Origin: Tenacibaculum mesophilum
GTDB lineage: Bacteria > Bacteroidota > Bacteroidia > Flavobacteriales > Flavobacteriaceae
Length of the DNA: 64,000 nt
Assembly: GCF_003867075.1 (NCBI RefSeq)
Contig: NZ_CP032544.1
Location: forward strand, 2,660,001-2,724,000
Reading direction: 5' to 3'
Below are positions 18,916 through 30,560 of this stretch, in pieces. Numbering within the stretch: the stretch's first letter is position 1; each line of letters opens with the position of its first letter. The position numbers and the translations under genes were made by a program. The notes beneath the pieces were generated by a model. It had not been told where the DNA came from, made no database searches, and saw nothing but the letters and a program-made list of their open reading frames with translations.

Positions 18916-21246
18916 TTAATTGTTTGTAAACTTTATACCAAAAACAAAGGTTCTCGGTGTAGCAGGACCGTAAATGAAATTGCTGTCACGCTCTTTACCT
19001 ATATCAAATTTTGACTGGTATTCATCAAAAAGATTTTTGATTCCAGTAGTAAATTCTAGGTTCGTGTTTAGTTTTTCTAAATTAAATGTATAGCTAGCGT
19101 TAACCCCTAAATTTAAAAAAGAAGGAGAACTAAAGTATTCGTCTTCTGTTAAATTTTTGGGAGAAGCTAAATGTAGTACTTCCATACTTCCAGTATATAC
19201 TAAATTTAGAGCTGTTTTAAATTTTTGGTTTGGAGTATAAGTCGCAGTAGCATATCCGTAAGTGTTTGGTGTACGTAAAAATTCTTTTTTTAAGGGTAGT
19301 TCGTCTGAGTTGTTTACAGCTGAGTTGTATTTACTAGATTGGTAGGTGAACCCAGCATCTAGCTGTAGAATTCCATCGTAGTTTAATCGTGTTTCTAAAG
19401 TAATTCCTTTTACTACGGCGCCATCACCATTTCTTTTTTCAAAAACTTCACCAAACTCATCTTCTCCAATAGACTCTAAATAAAAAGCATCTTTTAAGTT
19501 AGTGTAAAAACTCTCAAAAGTAAATCCGTAAATATAATGTTCAGTAGGCTTGTCGTAGTTGAATGAAAGTGTGTAGCTGTTAGAGCGTTCTCTTTTTAAA
19601 TCATCTGCTAATAATACTCGAGAAATTCCACCACCAGCAAAAGCTATGTGTAAATCGGTGTCAAAAGCTTGTGGAGCTCTAAAACCAGTTCCCCAAGTTC
19701 CTCTAATTTGTGTGTTTTCAAAAGGCTTGTATAGTAAAGATACTCGTGGACTAGCTACGTTGTTTACAATAGTTTTTTCTGTTCCGTCTTGCTTTAAAGC
19801 GTTTAATTTATGGTTGTCGTAACGAATACCTGTTAGTAAATTTAATTGCTTGTTGATTTCCCAATCGCTTTGAAAAAAGAATCCGAAGTTTTGTGTTAAT
19901 TGATCTACTTTGTACTCGTATGCTTCTATAACATCAAAAACATCATCTTGTACAAATTCACCACCTAAAGTCAGTACATTATTTCCACCTAAAAATTTCT
20001 CTAATTTATGATTGAATTGTAAACCTCCTTGAAAAGTCGTTGTCGTAGAGTTACCATATGGTGGTTTAGCTAAATGTTCTGTGTCTTCAGGAGTGTTTGT
20101 GTCAGGGCGAATTCCTGTGTAGTGTTCTCTATCGGTATATTGTGTAGCTAAATAGGAAATTATAGAGCTTTTGTCATCATTAAAATTAATTTGATAATCA
20201 ATATTTCCTACATAAACATCATGCACACGTTCTTCTGATTGTAGCGCAAAATGAGGAGCTTTATCTACCATTTCACCACCATAACGATATTCATTCATTT
20301 TACTAAAGTTAACCTCTATTTTTTGATTGTCTGTTGGAAGGAAGAATAAATTAGTTCCAAAGGAATTATTTTTCAATTCAGGTAATTCAGAAAAATTATC
20401 ACCATTAGCATCATACAGGTCTCTTTTTCTATTATTGATAAAAAACGAAGCACCAGCATTTCTGTCTTCATTTACTATTGTAGCATTTCCAGCAATTATG
20501 TGATCTGAAACTCCTTTAATATTTTGATAAGTATAACCAATGCTGTAATTATTTTTCTTCGGAATTTTTGTAATTACATTTACAGTTCCTCCTATGGCAC
20601 TTGAACCATATAAGGCAGAGCCACCACCGCGGACTACTTCTATACGTTCAATCATATTAGTAGGTACTTGCTCTAGACCATATAACCCAGTTAACGGACT
20701 AAAAATAGGACGACCATTAATTAAAATTTGTGAATACCCGCCAGCTAAACCATTCATACGAAGTTGGGTATAGTTACAAGTTTGGCAATCTGTTTCTACA
20801 CGTAAACCAGTTTGGAATTTTAACCCTTCAGATAAGTTACAAGCTTGTACATCTGATAAGGTTTGGCTATTGATAACATTAACTATAACTGGGCTGTTAG
20901 TTCTGCGTTTATCAGTACGTGTTCCAGTAACAGTAACTTGATCTAGAATTTCTGCAGTTTCAGTCAGTATGAAATTTACAGTTTTTTCTTCGTTAGCGTT
21001 TATTGTAATAGTCTTTCTTTCTGATAAAAAACCAATAGATGAAGCAACTAAAACAAATTTGTTTTTAGCTGTTTTTAATGTGTAGTTTCCAGATTCATCT
21101 GTAGTTGTTCCGTTTTCTGTTCCCTTTATAAATACATTAGCGAAAGGTATAGTTTCTCCTGAAGATGAAGTGACTTTCCCTTTAATTGTTTGTCCGCTTA
21201 CAATAGTTGATAATAATATAATTACTAAGGTAATATGATTTTTCAT
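18916..21246 (-). CDS. TonB-dependent receptor, probably for a metal or metal complex
   Basis: 776 residues with signal peptide. The carboxypeptidase-regulatory-like domain (about 20-105) precedes a plug with VTVTGTRTDKRRTNSPVIV, a Cys pair in ETDCQTCNYTQLRMNGL and VVRGGGSALYGSSAIGGTVNV. The barrel ends FVFGIKFTNN. It is divergent from a DtxR/MntR-like regulator and a ZIP transporter, with a perfect palindrome in the shared promoter region. Metal-responsive control and a metal ligand are inference from this context. The CxxC in the plug is seen in related receptors. Confidence 0.88.
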   Translation of the reverse strand: MKNHITLVIILLSTIVSGQTIKGKVTSSSGETIPFANVFIKGTENGTTTDESGNYTLKTAKNKFVLVASSIGFLSERKTITINANEEKTVNFILTETAEILDQVTVTGTRTDKRRTNSPVIVNVINSQTLSDVQACNLSEGLKFQTGLRVETDCQTCNYTQLRMNGLAGGYSQILINGRPIFSPLTGLYGLEQVPTNMIERIEVVRGGGSALYGSSAIGGTVNVITKIPKKNNYSIGYTYQNIKGVSDHIIAGNATIVNEDRNAGASFFINNRKRDLYDANGDNFSELPELKNNSFGTNLFFLPTDNQKIEVNFSKMNEYRYGGEMVDKAPHFALQSEERVHDVYVGNIDYQINFNDDKSSIISYLATQYTDREHYTGIRPDTNTPEDTEHLAKPPYGNSTTTTFQGGLQFNHKLEKFLGGNNVLTLGGEFVQDDVFDVIEAYEYKVDQLTQNFGFFFQSDWEINKQLNLLTGIRYDNHKLNALKQDGTEKTIVNNVASPRVSLLYKPFENTQIRGTWGTGFRAPQAFDTDLHIAFAGGGISRVLLADDLKRERSNSYTLSFNYDKPTEHYIYGFTFESFYTNLKDAFYLESIGEDEFGEVFEKRNGDGAVVKGITLETRLNYDGILQLDAGFTYQSSKYNSAVNNSDELPLKKEFLRTPNTYGYATATYTPNQKFKTALNLVYTGSMEVLHLASPKNLTEDEYFSSPSFLNLGVNASYTFNLEKLNTNLEFTTGIKNLFDEYQSKFDIGKERDSNFIYGPATPRTFVFGIKFTNN

Positions 21247-21260
21247 GTTGAAAATAGTTT

Positions 21261-21273
21261 ACTGTTAAACAGT
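21261..21273. repeat. short palindrome in the receptor leader
   Basis: ACTGTT-A-AACAGT between the minus-strand -7 box and the receptor start. It could be a second protein site or an RNA stem in the 5' leader; no more can be said. Confidence 0.35.
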
Positions 21274-21294
21274 TTTTAAAATTAAATATTTTTG

Positions 21295-21302
21295 CAAATA
21301 TA
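21295..21302 (-). promoter_or_regulatory. -7 box of the TonB receptor gene
   Basis: Reads TATATTTG on the minus strand, a full match to TAnnTTTG, about 49 nt before the receptor ATG. The -33 position falls inside the palindrome at 21309-21328 and lacks TTTG. Confidence 0.55.
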
Positions 21303-21308
21303 AATTAA

Positions 21309-21328
21309 TTTTTAGTCTTGACTAAAAA
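21309..21328. promoter_or_regulatory. perfect palindromic operator, probable DtxR/MntR-family site
   Basis: TTTTTAGTC, TT, GACTAAAAA: two perfect 9-nt arms and a 2-nt centre. It lies between the divergent TonB receptor and regulator promoters, over the -33 region of the receptor and just upstream of that of the regulator. Operators of about 20 bp with an A/T-rich dyad are normal for DtxR-type repressors. A half-site TTTAGTC recurs at 21383-21389, at the start of the regulator gene. Confidence 0.7.
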
Positions 21329-21352
21329 TATGTTTAATTAAATCAAAAACTA

Positions 21353-21360
21353 TATATTTG
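21353..21360 (+). promoter_or_regulatory. -7 box of the metalloregulator-ZIP operon
   Basis: TATATTTG, full match to TAnnTTTG, 19 nt before the ATG at 21380. The -33 area is TGTTTA, adjacent to the palindrome. Confidence 0.55.
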
Positions 21361-21379
21361 CATACCTAAAAAAAATATA

Positions 21380-22039
21380 ATGTTTAGTCAATCTGAAGAA
21401 AACTATATAAAAACAATGTATCATTTAGCTGCTGATTACAAAAAAGGAATTAGCACGAATGCGATTGCAAAGAAGTTAGATACAAAAGCATCTTCAGTAA
21501 CTGATATGGTTAAAAAATTATCAGAAAAAAACGTAGTTAGCTATAAAAAATACCAAGGAGTAACATTAACTGATTTTGGAAAGAAAATAGCAGCAAATAT
21601 TGTTCGTAAACATAGGTTATGGGAAGTTTTCTTGGTAGATAAGCTTAATTTTTCTTGGGATGAAGTGCATGAAGTAGCAGAACAGTTAGAGCATATTAAA
21701 TCCCCAAAACTAATTAACGAATTAGATGCTTTTTTAGATTATCCAAAAAGAGACCCGCATGGAGACCCTATTCCAGACAAAGAAGGAAACTTGCAAATAA
21801 TAGAAAAAAGTTTGTTGTCTACTTTAAAGAAAAATGAAATAGGTGTTTGCGTTGGTGTTGATGATAGTTCTTCAGAGTTTTTACGATTTTTAGATAAGCA
21901 AGAAATAGCATTAGGGAAACAAATAAAAGTGGTAGAAAAAGAGCCTTTTGATGGTTCTTTAGTCATAGAAATGGACGGGAAAACTCTTACAGTATCTAAT
22001 AAAATAGCAAGCAATCTATATATTCAAAAACCACGTTAA
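21380..22039 (+). CDS. DtxR/MntR-family metal-dependent transcriptional regulator
   Basis: 219 residues. The N-terminal winged helix (about 1-65, KGISTNAIAKKLDTKASSVTDMVKKL) is followed by the metal-binding dimerisation domain with EVHEVAEQLEHIKSPKL and DPHGDPIPDKEG, and by a FeoA/SH3-like C-terminal domain (about 150-219). It would bind Mn2+ or Fe2+ and then the palindrome upstream. It is followed after 26 nt by a ZIP transporter in an operon and faces a TonB receptor gene. The exact metal cannot be told. Confidence 0.92.
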   Translation: MFSQSEENYIKTMYHLAADYKKGISTNAIAKKLDTKASSVTDMVKKLSEKNVVSYKKYQGVTLTDFGKKIAANIVRKHRLWEVFLVDKLNFSWDEVHEVAEQLEHIKSPKLINELDAFLDYPKRDPHGDPIPDKEGNLQIIEKSLLSTLKKNEIGVCVGVDDSSSEFLRFLDKQEIALGKQIKVVEKEPFDGSLVIEMDGKTLTVSNKIASNLYIQKPR

Positions 22040-22065
22040 GCAAATAATAAGAAATAATTTTATAA

Positions 22066-22902
22066 ATGGATTTATTTAATCAACTAGTAAGTTTTGGTAA
22101 AGAACACCCAATTCAAGCAGCATTGTATGCCTCGTTATTTACTTGGGGCTTAACTGCTTTAGGAGCAAGTTTAGTATTCTTTTTTAAAAAAATGAATAGA
22201 GCTGTTTTAGATGGAATGCTTGGTTTTACAGGAGGAGTAATGGTGGCAGCAAGTTTTTGGAGTTTGCTATCACCTGCAATTGATAACAGTCCGGGTGAAG
22301 GATTTGTAAAAGTACTTCCTTCGGCAATAGGGTTTGCTCTGGGGGCTTTGGCGCTTTTTGGAATGGATAAATGGTTGCCACATTTGCATATTAATTTTAA
22401 AGAAGACGAAGTTGAAGGAGTTAAAACAAATTGGCATAAAACAACTTTGTTGGTTTTGGCAATTACCTTACACAATATTCCAGAAGGTTTGGCAGTAGGA
22501 GTGTTGTTTGGAGCAGCTTCAACCATGGTTGGGGTAGAGCAAACCGAAATGATAATTGCTGCTATTTCGCTAGCTATTGGTATTGGAATTCAAAATTTCC
22601 CAGAAGGATTTGCAGTTGCAATGCCATTAAGAAGACAAGGCGTAAGTCGTTTTAAAAGTTTTTGGTACGGACAATTATCAGCTATCGTTGAGCCTATGGC
22701 AGCAGTTCTAGGTGCAGTAGCGGTATCTTTTTTTACGCCAATTTTACCTTATGCATTAGCATTTGCTGCAGGAGCGATGATTTTTGTAGTAGTTGAAGAA
22801 GTAATTCCTGAAACCCAACGAGATAAATATACTGATATTGCTACCTTAGGTTTTATTGGTGGGTTTATAGTAATGATGTCGTTAGATGTTGGTTTAGGAT
22901 AG
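22066..22902 (+). CDS. ZIP family metal transporter
   Basis: 278 residues with about eight membrane segments. TM4 has HNIPEGLAVG and TM5 has QNFPEGFAVAMPL, the paired metal-binding motifs of bacterial ZIP (ZupT/GufA-like) transporters. It moves Zn2+, Mn2+ or Fe2+ into the cytoplasm. Second gene of the regulator operon and followed by a terminator. The combination of repressor, ZIP and TonB receptor makes a complete two-membrane metal uptake unit. Confidence 0.92.
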   Translation: MDLFNQLVSFGKEHPIQAALYASLFTWGLTALGASLVFFFKKMNRAVLDGMLGFTGGVMVAASFWSLLSPAIDNSPGEGFVKVLPSAIGFALGALALFGMDKWLPHLHINFKEDEVEGVKTNWHKTTLLVLAITLHNIPEGLAVGVLFGAASTMVGVEQTEMIIAAISLAIGIGIQNFPEGFAVAMPLRRQGVSRFKSFWYGQLSAIVEPMAAVLGAVAVSFFTPILPYALAFAAGAMIFVVVEEVIPETQRDKYTDIATLGFIGGFIVMMSLDVGLG

Positions 22903-22932
22903 AAAAAACCTCGTATGAAACATAAAAGTACA

Positions 22933-22960
22933 ATTCCCGCAAAAGCGGGAATCTTTTTTT
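22933..22960 (+). terminator. terminator of the regulator-ZIP operon
   Basis: ATTCCCGC, AAAA, GCGGGAAT then CT7. A strong 8-bp stem. Confidence 0.88.
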
Positions 22961-22991
22961 GGTTAAATTGCTTACCTAATTATATTTTACT

Positions 22992-25900
22992 TTGTTAGAA
23001 AACCCGTCAACTTTTCAAGTATACAATGCCTCTGCTGGTAGTGGTAAAACTTTTACATTAGTAAAAGAATACCTCAAGGTGTTACTCCAATCTGAAGATA
23101 TTTTTCGCTTTCAAAAAATATTAGCAATTACGTTTACCAACAAGGCGGCTGGTGAAATGAAAGAGCGTGTATTAAATAACTTACAAGCTTTTGCAGAAGG
23201 AGAAGCAAATGACTTACTAGAAATTATAATAGAAGAAACTTCACTTGATAGAAGTGTTGTAAAAGACCGAAGTAAAAAAATATTAAATGAAATTCTTCGA
23301 AATTATTCTGCTTTTTCAATTACTACGATTGATAGTTTTACACATAAAATTATTAAGAGTTTTGCTTATGATTTAGGGCTACCACTTAATTTTGAAGTGG
23401 AAATGGATGCTGTTTCTTTGCTAAATGAAGCAGTAGATGTACTGATTTCAAAAATAGGAAGTGATGAAGCGTTGACTAAATTACTTATTGATTTTTCTCT
23501 AGATAAAGCAGATGATGATAAATCATGGGATATCTCTCGTGAATTAAATGAGTTTGCTAAAATTTTGTTGAATGAAGATGATACCAAGCATTTTAAAAAC
23601 CTAGCTGATAACGAACTTGCCGATTTTACTAATCTAAAAACAAAGTTGTCAAAACATCAAACGCAAATAAAAAAACGTTGGAAAGAAATTGGAGAAGAAG
23701 CTTTGCAAGCTATTCAATCAGTACAGCTAGATCATAAAGATTTTTACCGATCAATGTTGCCAAATCATTTTGTAGCACTGTCTAAAAATCCTGAAAAAGC
23801 AAAGTTTTTTGATCAAAGTAAATTAAGGGAACGAATTGAGGAGGGTAACTTTTATTCAAAATCAAAATCAGAGGATATAAAATCTGCAATTGAGGGGGTT
23901 TTGCCAAAGTTATTGAGTTTGTACACTGAATCGGAAAAGTTATATCAACAGTTTTCAATGAATAAGCTAGCGTTGAAAAGTATTATTCCATTAGCAGTTT
24001 TAAACAATATCAATCAAGAATTAACACACTTAAAAGAAGAAAATAATTTACGATTGAATGCAGAGTTCAATCATTTAATTTCTGAAAACATCAAAGACCA
24101 ACCTGCTCCGTTTATTTACGAGCGAATCGGGCAACGATTTATGCATTATTTTATTGATGAAATGCAAGATACATCAACCTTACAATGGCAAAATTTAATA
24201 CCGTTAATAGATAATGCGCTAGCACAAGAAAGTAGTAATTTGTTGTTGGTAGGTGATGGAAAACAAGCAATTTATCGTTGGCGTGGAGGTAAATCAGAAC
24301 AATTTATAGGATTGGGTTCAGAAAAAGATAATCCGTTTCAAATTTCTAAAGAAGTAAGGACTTTAGAAACTAATTTTAGAAGTTATGCTGAGGTGATTAA
24401 TTTTAATAATCAGTTCTTTCAACATACAGCAAATTTTCTTCAAAACGAATCATATAAACAATTATTTATTGAAGGAAATAAACAATTAACAACTGCTAAA
24501 AAAGGGGGATATGTCTCGCTTTCTTTTTTAAGGAAAGAAGAAAATAAAGAAGAGGAAGGAATTAAGTATCCAAAGAAAGTTTTAGAGCTTGTTAAAAATT
24601 TAGAAGCTGACTTTACGCTGAATGAGATTTGTATTTTAGTTCGTAAAAAGAAAGATGGAATTGCAGTAGCAAATTACTTATCTGAAAACGGAATTGATAT
24701 AGTTTCCTCGGAAACATTACTGTTAGAAAATAGTTCTAAAGTCAATTTTATAGTAAATGTTTTGCAAGTAATTCAGCATCCAAATGATAAGGAAACCTGT
24801 CTGGAAATGCTTTATTTTTTGCAAGAACATTTAAAAGTAGCTAAAGATAAACACTTGTTTATCGATAGTTTAATACAACAACCAAATGAAAAACTCTTTT
24901 TAGAGTTAAAAGAATATGGAACATCTTTTGATTTATCTACATTTCATCAGTTACCTTTTTACGAGAAAATAGAGGAAATTATTAGAAGTTTTCAGCTAAT
25001 AGCTTCATCAGATGCCTATGTGCAATTCTTTTTAGATGTGGTTTTAGAACAACAACGAAAAGGAACAAGTATTCAAGAATTTTTAGATTATTGGTCGGAA
25101 AAAAAAGATAAGCTGAGCATTGTAGCTCCTGAGAGTGGAAATGCGGTACAGGTTATGACAATTCATAAATCAAAAGGTTTAGAATTTCCAGTAGTTATTT
25201 TTCCATACGATTTGGACATTTACCGACAAGTAAATCCTAAGGTTTGGTTAAATGAATTACCAGAGAATTACGACAAGTTTAAAGAATTACTCGTTCCTTT
25301 TAATAAAGAGTTGAATTATGTGAATGATAGAGGTTTTGAGATTTATGAACAACAAAGAGAAGAGCTGGAATTAGATAATTTCAATTTATTATATGTAGCA
25401 CTCACTAGGGCTGTTGAGCAATTATATATTGTAACAGAAAATAAAATTTCATCCAAAGGAGAAGAAAATACGAATTTTTACTCGGGAGTATTTATTAACT
25501 ACCTAAAAAAGGTAGGTGAATGGAATGATGAAGTTTTGGAGTATTCCTTTGGAAATAAAGAAAGGGTAAGTATTTTAAAAGAGAAAGCATCAGGAGTTCA
25601 AATACAAGAGTGCTTTATATCTACACCTTGGAAAGAACATAATATACATATGCTGGCAAGTGCATCAAAATTATGGGATACAGAACAAGGAAAAGCTATT
25701 GAGTTTGGTAATTTGGTTCATGAAATGATGGCAGAAATAAAGACGAAAGAAGATGTTGAGAAAGTGGTTTATCGTTATGAACAGCAAGGAGTATTGCCAC
25801 GAGAAAAATCATCTGAAGTAATAAAAAATATACAACAAATAGCAAATCACTCTGAGTTAAAAGAATATTTTTCTGAAGAAGTTGTAGTGTTTAACGAGAG

Positions 25901-26120
25901 AGAAATTGTAGATATTGATGGGCAAATAGTAATTCCAGATAGGTTAGTTTTTTATTCGAAAGACGAAGTCGTGATTATAGATTACAAAACAGGGAAGCCC
26001 TCTAAAGCATATCATCAGCAATTATTGCGATATGGAAGAGTATTACAAGCATTGAATTTTAAGGTGTTGAAAAAACTACTTGTATATATTGACGAAGAAA
26101 TTTTGGTTGAAGAAGTTTAA
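22992..26120 (+). CDS. UvrD-type helicase with C-terminal RecB-like nuclease (AddA-like)
   Basis: 1042 residues from a TTG start; the first motif (VYNASAGSGKTFTLV, Walker A) begins 10 residues later, so no upstream start is needed. Helicase motifs: DEMQDTS (389-395), GDGKQAIYRWRGG, VMTIHKSKGLEFPVVIFPYD, and LLYVALTRA. The C-terminus has GNLVHEMMAEI and VIPDRLVFYS...VIIDYKTGKPSKAYHQQLLRY, the PD-(D/E)XK nuclease core of RecB/AddA. It should resect double-strand ends for recombination. An AddB partner is not in the window. Confidence 0.9.
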   Translation: MLENPSTFQVYNASAGSGKTFTLVKEYLKVLLQSEDIFRFQKILAITFTNKAAGEMKERVLNNLQAFAEGEANDLLEIIIEETSLDRSVVKDRSKKILNEILRNYSAFSITTIDSFTHKIIKSFAYDLGLPLNFEVEMDAVSLLNEAVDVLISKIGSDEALTKLLIDFSLDKADDDKSWDISRELNEFAKILLNEDDTKHFKNLADNELADFTNLKTKLSKHQTQIKKRWKEIGEEALQAIQSVQLDHKDFYRSMLPNHFVALSKNPEKAKFFDQSKLRERIEEGNFYSKSKSEDIKSAIEGVLPKLLSLYTESEKLYQQFSMNKLALKSIIPLAVLNNINQELTHLKEENNLRLNAEFNHLISENIKDQPAPFIYERIGQRFMHYFIDEMQDTSTLQWQNLIPLIDNALAQESSNLLLVGDGKQAIYRWRGGKSEQFIGLGSEKDNPFQISKEVRTLETNFRSYAEVINFNNQFFQHTANFLQNESYKQLFIEGNKQLTTAKKGGYVSLSFLRKEENKEEEGIKYPKKVLELVKNLEADFTLNEICILVRKKKDGIAVANYLSENGIDIVSSETLLLENSSKVNFIVNVLQVIQHPNDKETCLEMLYFLQEHLKVAKDKHLFIDSLIQQPNEKLFLELKEYGTSFDLSTFHQLPFYEKIEEIIRSFQLIASSDAYVQFFLDVVLEQQRKGTSIQEFLDYWSEKKDKLSIVAPESGNAVQVMTIHKSKGLEFPVVIFPYDLDIYRQVNPKVWLNELPENYDKFKELLVPFNKELNYVNDRGFEIYEQQREELELDNFNLLYVALTRAVEQLYIVTENKISSKGEENTNFYSGVFINYLKKVGEWNDEVLEYSFGNKERVSILKEKASGVQIQECFISTPWKEHNIHMLASASKLWDTEQGKAIEFGNLVHEMMAEIKTKEDVEKVVYRYEQQGVLPREKSSEVIKNIQQIANHSELKEYFSEEVVVFNEREIVDIDGQIVIPDRLVFYSKDEVVIIDYKTGKPSKAYHQQLLRYGRVLQALNFKVLKKLLVYIDEEILVEEV

Positions 26121-26132
26121 CAACTAACTTTG
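26102..26132 (+). promoter_or_regulatory. kbl promoter
   Basis: TTTG (26102-26105), N19, TAACTTTG (26125-26132). It matches the Bacteroidetes consensus in full and begins inside the end of the helicase gene. Confidence 0.65.
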
Positions 26133-26166
26133 ACCCATTATAGCAAACAACTTTCAAACATAAATT

Positions 26167-27360
26167 ATGTACGGAAAAATAAAAGAACAATTACAACAAG
26201 AAATTCAGGATATAAAAGATGCTGGATTATATAAGTCAGAACGAATTATTACTTCATCACAAGACGCAGTGATAAAAATATCTACAGGAGAAGAAGTGAT
26301 TAACTTTTGTGCTAATAACTACTTAGGGTTGTCAAATCATCCAGAAGTAATTCAAGCAGCAAAAGACACAATGGATACGCATGGTTTTGGAATGTCATCC
26401 GTACGTTTTATTTGTGGAACGCAAGATATTCACAAGCGACTAGAAAAAAAGATTGCTGATTTTTATACTACTGAGGACACTATTTTATATGCAGCAGCTT
26501 TTGATGCCAATGGAGGTGTTTTCGAGCCATTATTAACCAAAGAAGATGCTATTATTTCTGATAGTTTAAACCATGCATCTATTATTGATGGAGTGCGTTT
26601 GTGTAAGGCAGCACGTTATCGTTATGATAATAACGATATGGCATCATTAGAAGAGCAATTAATTGAGGCAAATAAGCAAGGACATCGTTTTAAAATTATT
26701 GTAACTGATGGAGTTTTTTCTATGGACGGAATCGTAGCGAAGTTAGATGAAATTTGTGATTTAGCAGATAAGTACGATGCTATGGTAATGGTAGATGAAT
26801 GTCATGCAGCTGGGTTTATTGGAAAAACAGGTAGAGGAACTGTAGAGTTAAAAAATGTAATGGATCGTGTTGATATTGTTACAGGAACCTTAGGGAAAGC
26901 ACTTGGTGGAGCCATGGGAGGATATACCACAGGAAAGAAAGAAATTATAGAAATTTTACGCCAACGTTCACGTCCATATTTATTTTCAAACTCATTAGCA
27001 CCTGCTATTGTAGGAGCATCTTTAAAAGTATTTGATTTATTAGCTAATGATACTACATTGCGTGATAAACTAGAGTGGAATACTAACTATTTCCGTACTG
27101 AAATGGAAAAAGCAGGGTTTGATTTAGTAGGAGCTGATGCTGCAATTGTTCCAGTTATGTTGTACGATGCTAAATTATCACAAGTAATGGCAAATAGGTT
27201 GTTAGAAGAAGGCATTTATGTCATTGGCTTCTTTTATCCAGTAGTTCCAAAAGAACAAGCGAGAATTAGAGTACAGTTGTCTGCAGCTCATGATAAAGAC
27301 CATCTAGACAAGGCTATAAAAGCATTTGTAAAGGTTGGGAAAGAGCTGAAAGTGATATAA
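26167..27360 (+). CDS. kbl: glycine C-acetyltransferase (2-amino-3-ketobutyrate CoA ligase)
   Basis: 397 residues, the usual Kbl length. [17 protein letters not shown] and [14 protein letters not shown] are alpha-oxoamine synthase signatures; [16 protein letters not shown] carries the PLP Asp and [14 protein letters not shown] the PLP lysine. With CoA it splits 2-amino-3-oxobutanoate to glycine and acetyl-CoA in threonine breakdown. The related BioF at 46366 is shorter and more divergent, so the two are distinct. No tdh gene is next to it. Confidence 0.95.
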   Translation: MYGKIKEQLQQEIQDIKDAGLYKSERIITSSQDAVIKISTGEEVINFCANNYLGLSNHPEVIQAAKDTMDTHGFGMSSVRFICGTQDIHKRLEKKIADFYTTEDTILYAAAFDANGGVFEPLLTKEDAIISDSLNHASIIDGVRLCKAARYRYDNNDMASLEEQLIEANKQGHRFKIIVTDGVFSMDGIVAKLDEICDLADKYDAMVMVDECHAAGFIGKTGRGTVELKNVMDRVDIVTGTLGKALGGAMGGYTTGKKEIIEILRQRSRPYLFSNSLAPAIVGASLKVFDLLANDTTLRDKLEWNTNYFRTEMEKAGFDLVGADAAIVPVMLYDAKLSQVMANRLLEEGIYVIGFFYPVVPKEQARIRVQLSAAHDKDHLDKAIKAFVKVGKELKVI

Positions 27361-27409
27361 ATTAGTCCTTCAAAAACTTGTATTTATTGTAAGTTTTTGT
27401 AGATTTGTT

Positions 27410-27440
27410 TTTGTAAATAAGTTTGAACAACTTACATTTG
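27410..27440 (+). promoter_or_regulatory. ompA-like gene promoter
   Basis: TTTG (27410-27413), N19, TACATTTG (27433-27440). Full consensus. The leader is about 35 nt. Confidence 0.65.
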
Positions 27441-27479
27441 CGTAATATATAAACGAACTTTTAATTTAAATTTTTAATA

Positions 27480-28835
27480 ATGAAACAATTAAAATTAGCT
27501 GTGATGGCTTTATTTGCGTTTGCTGCTGTAAACGTTAGCGCACAGGATTCAGACAACCCTTGGGCGGTTGGTTTCGGAGTTAACGCAGTAGACGTTAGGA
27601 TTCCTACGAAATTTGGAGATTATGCTAAAGATTACATCGGTACTAGTGACTGGAATATCTTACCATCAATTTCAAGAGTAACTGTTGATAGATACTTAAA
27701 CGATGGGTTTACATTACAATTAGCAGGATCATTAAATAAAATTGAAACTTTCCGTGAGGAGGATGATATGGATGAGCTTTACTGGGCTATCGATGCTAAC
27801 GTAAAGTATGACTTAAACAACTTATTCGGTGAAACAGGATGGTTCGATCCTTATGTATATGTTGGTGGAGGTTATACTTCTTTAGCTGACGAAGGAGAAG
27901 GAATGTTAAATGCTGGTTTAGGATTTAATACTTGGTTTAACGATAACTTAGGGTTAAACTTCCAATCTGGAGGGAAAAAAGAATTTGCTGATAAGGTGCA
28001 AGATCACTTCCAACACTCTATTGGTTTAGTATTTAAATTCGGAGGAAAAGATACTGACGGAGATGGTGTATATGACAAGGATGATGCATGTCCAGAAGTT
28101 GCTGGATTAAAAGAATTCAACGGGTGTCCTGATACTGACGGAGACGGAATTAAAGATTCTGACGATGCATGTCCAGAAGTTGCTGGTTTAGCTGCTTTAA
28201 ATGGTTGTCCTGATGCTGATGGAGATGGTATCGCTGATAAAGATGATGCTTGTCCAACTGAAAAAGGAACTAAAGCTAACAACGGATGTCCAGATGCTGA
28301 TGGAGACGGTGTTGTAGACGGAAAAGATAAGTGTCCAAATACTGCTGGTCCAGCTGCAAACAATGGTTGTCCTTGGCCAGATACTGATGGAGACGGAGTA
28401 TTAGACAAAGACGATAAATGTCCAAATGAAGCAGGTGTAGCATCTAACAACGGATGTCCTGAAGTAGTAATTAAGGAAGAAGCTGTTAAGAAATTAAACG
28501 AGTTTGCAAGAGCTATCTATTTTAATTCAGGAAAAACTTCTTTTAGAACTGGTACTACTGGTAAATTAGATTTAATCGCAGGAATTATGAAGGAGTACCC
28601 AAAAGCTAACTTTAGCATTCAAGGTCACACTGATAGTTCAGGGTCAAACAAGTTAAACCAAAGATTATCAGAAAAAAGAGCTAAGGCTGTTTTAGATTAC
28701 TTAATCACTAAAGGTGGAATTGATTCAAAAAGATTAACTTCTGCAGGTTTTGGTGAAGATTATCCAATCGCTGATAACAAAACAAGAGCTGGTAGAGCTG
28801 AAAACAGACGTGTTGAGATTAAATTAGTAAAGTAA
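27480..28835 (+). CDS. OmpA family outer membrane protein with TSP3 repeats
   Basis: 451 residues. Signal peptide to about residue 22 ([22 protein letters not shown]), eight-strand OmpA-like barrel (about 25-185), then five DTDGDGV-type thrombospondin 3 calcium repeats (about 190-320), each ending NGCPD, and a C-terminal OmpA peptidoglycan-binding domain (about 330-451, [24 protein letters not shown]). It tethers the outer membrane to the cell wall and is usually very abundant in Flavobacteria, fitting the strong promoter and terminator. Confidence 0.93.
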   Translation: MKQLKLAVMALFAFAAVNVSAQDSDNPWAVGFGVNAVDVRIPTKFGDYAKDYIGTSDWNILPSISRVTVDRYLNDGFTLQLAGSLNKIETFREEDDMDELYWAIDANVKYDLNNLFGETGWFDPYVYVGGGYTSLADEGEGMLNAGLGFNTWFNDNLGLNFQSGGKKEFADKVQDHFQHSIGLVFKFGGKDTDGDGVYDKDDACPEVAGLKEFNGCPDTDGDGIKDSDDACPEVAGLAALNGCPDADGDGIADKDDACPTEKGTKANNGCPDADGDGVVDGKDKCPNTAGPAANNGCPWPDTDGDGVLDKDDKCPNEAGVASNNGCPEVVIKEEAVKKLNEFARAIYFNSGKTSFRTGTTGKLDLIAGIMKEYPKANFSIQGHTDSSGSNKLNQRLSEKRAKAVLDYLITKGGIDSKRLTSAGFGEDYPIADNKTRAGRAENRRVEIKLVK

Positions 28836-28860
28836 TTTAATTACAATCACAATATCAATA

Positions 28861-28889
28861 AAAGCCTCACAAATGTGAGGCTTTTTTTT
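28861..28889 (+). terminator. ompA-like gene terminator
   Basis: AAAGCCTCACA and TGTGAGGCTTT with a very short loop and T7. Confidence 0.88.
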
Positions 28890-28935
28890 ATGTAAAAATA
28901 CTTACGAAAGGTTTTTTAAATTCCACTAAAAAAAT

Positions 28936-28943
28936 TACCTTTG
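28936..28943 (+). promoter_or_regulatory. -7 box of atpDC
   Basis: TACCTTTG, full TAnnTTTG match, 63 nt before the atpD start. At the N19 position upstream there is TTTT instead of TTTG. Confidence 0.5.
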
Positions 28944-28993
28944 CACCTTGAAAAAATGAGTTAAAACTCATATAGTAAATAAAATAACTTTAA

Positions 28994-30517
<1,524 letters not shown>

Positions 30518-30560
30518 TTAATTGCTTTAAGCAAAAGCTTAAAGCCTAAAGCATTAAAAT

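Noticed and set aside
22113..22526. Minus-strand 137-residue frame opposite the ZIP gene
   Set aside because: Shadow of a highly conserved transporter; no start context or family.
28004..28450. Minus-strand 148-residue frame in the ompA-like gene
   Set aside because: It mirrors the TSP3 repeats (repeated SFS/GHAS units) and has no other support.
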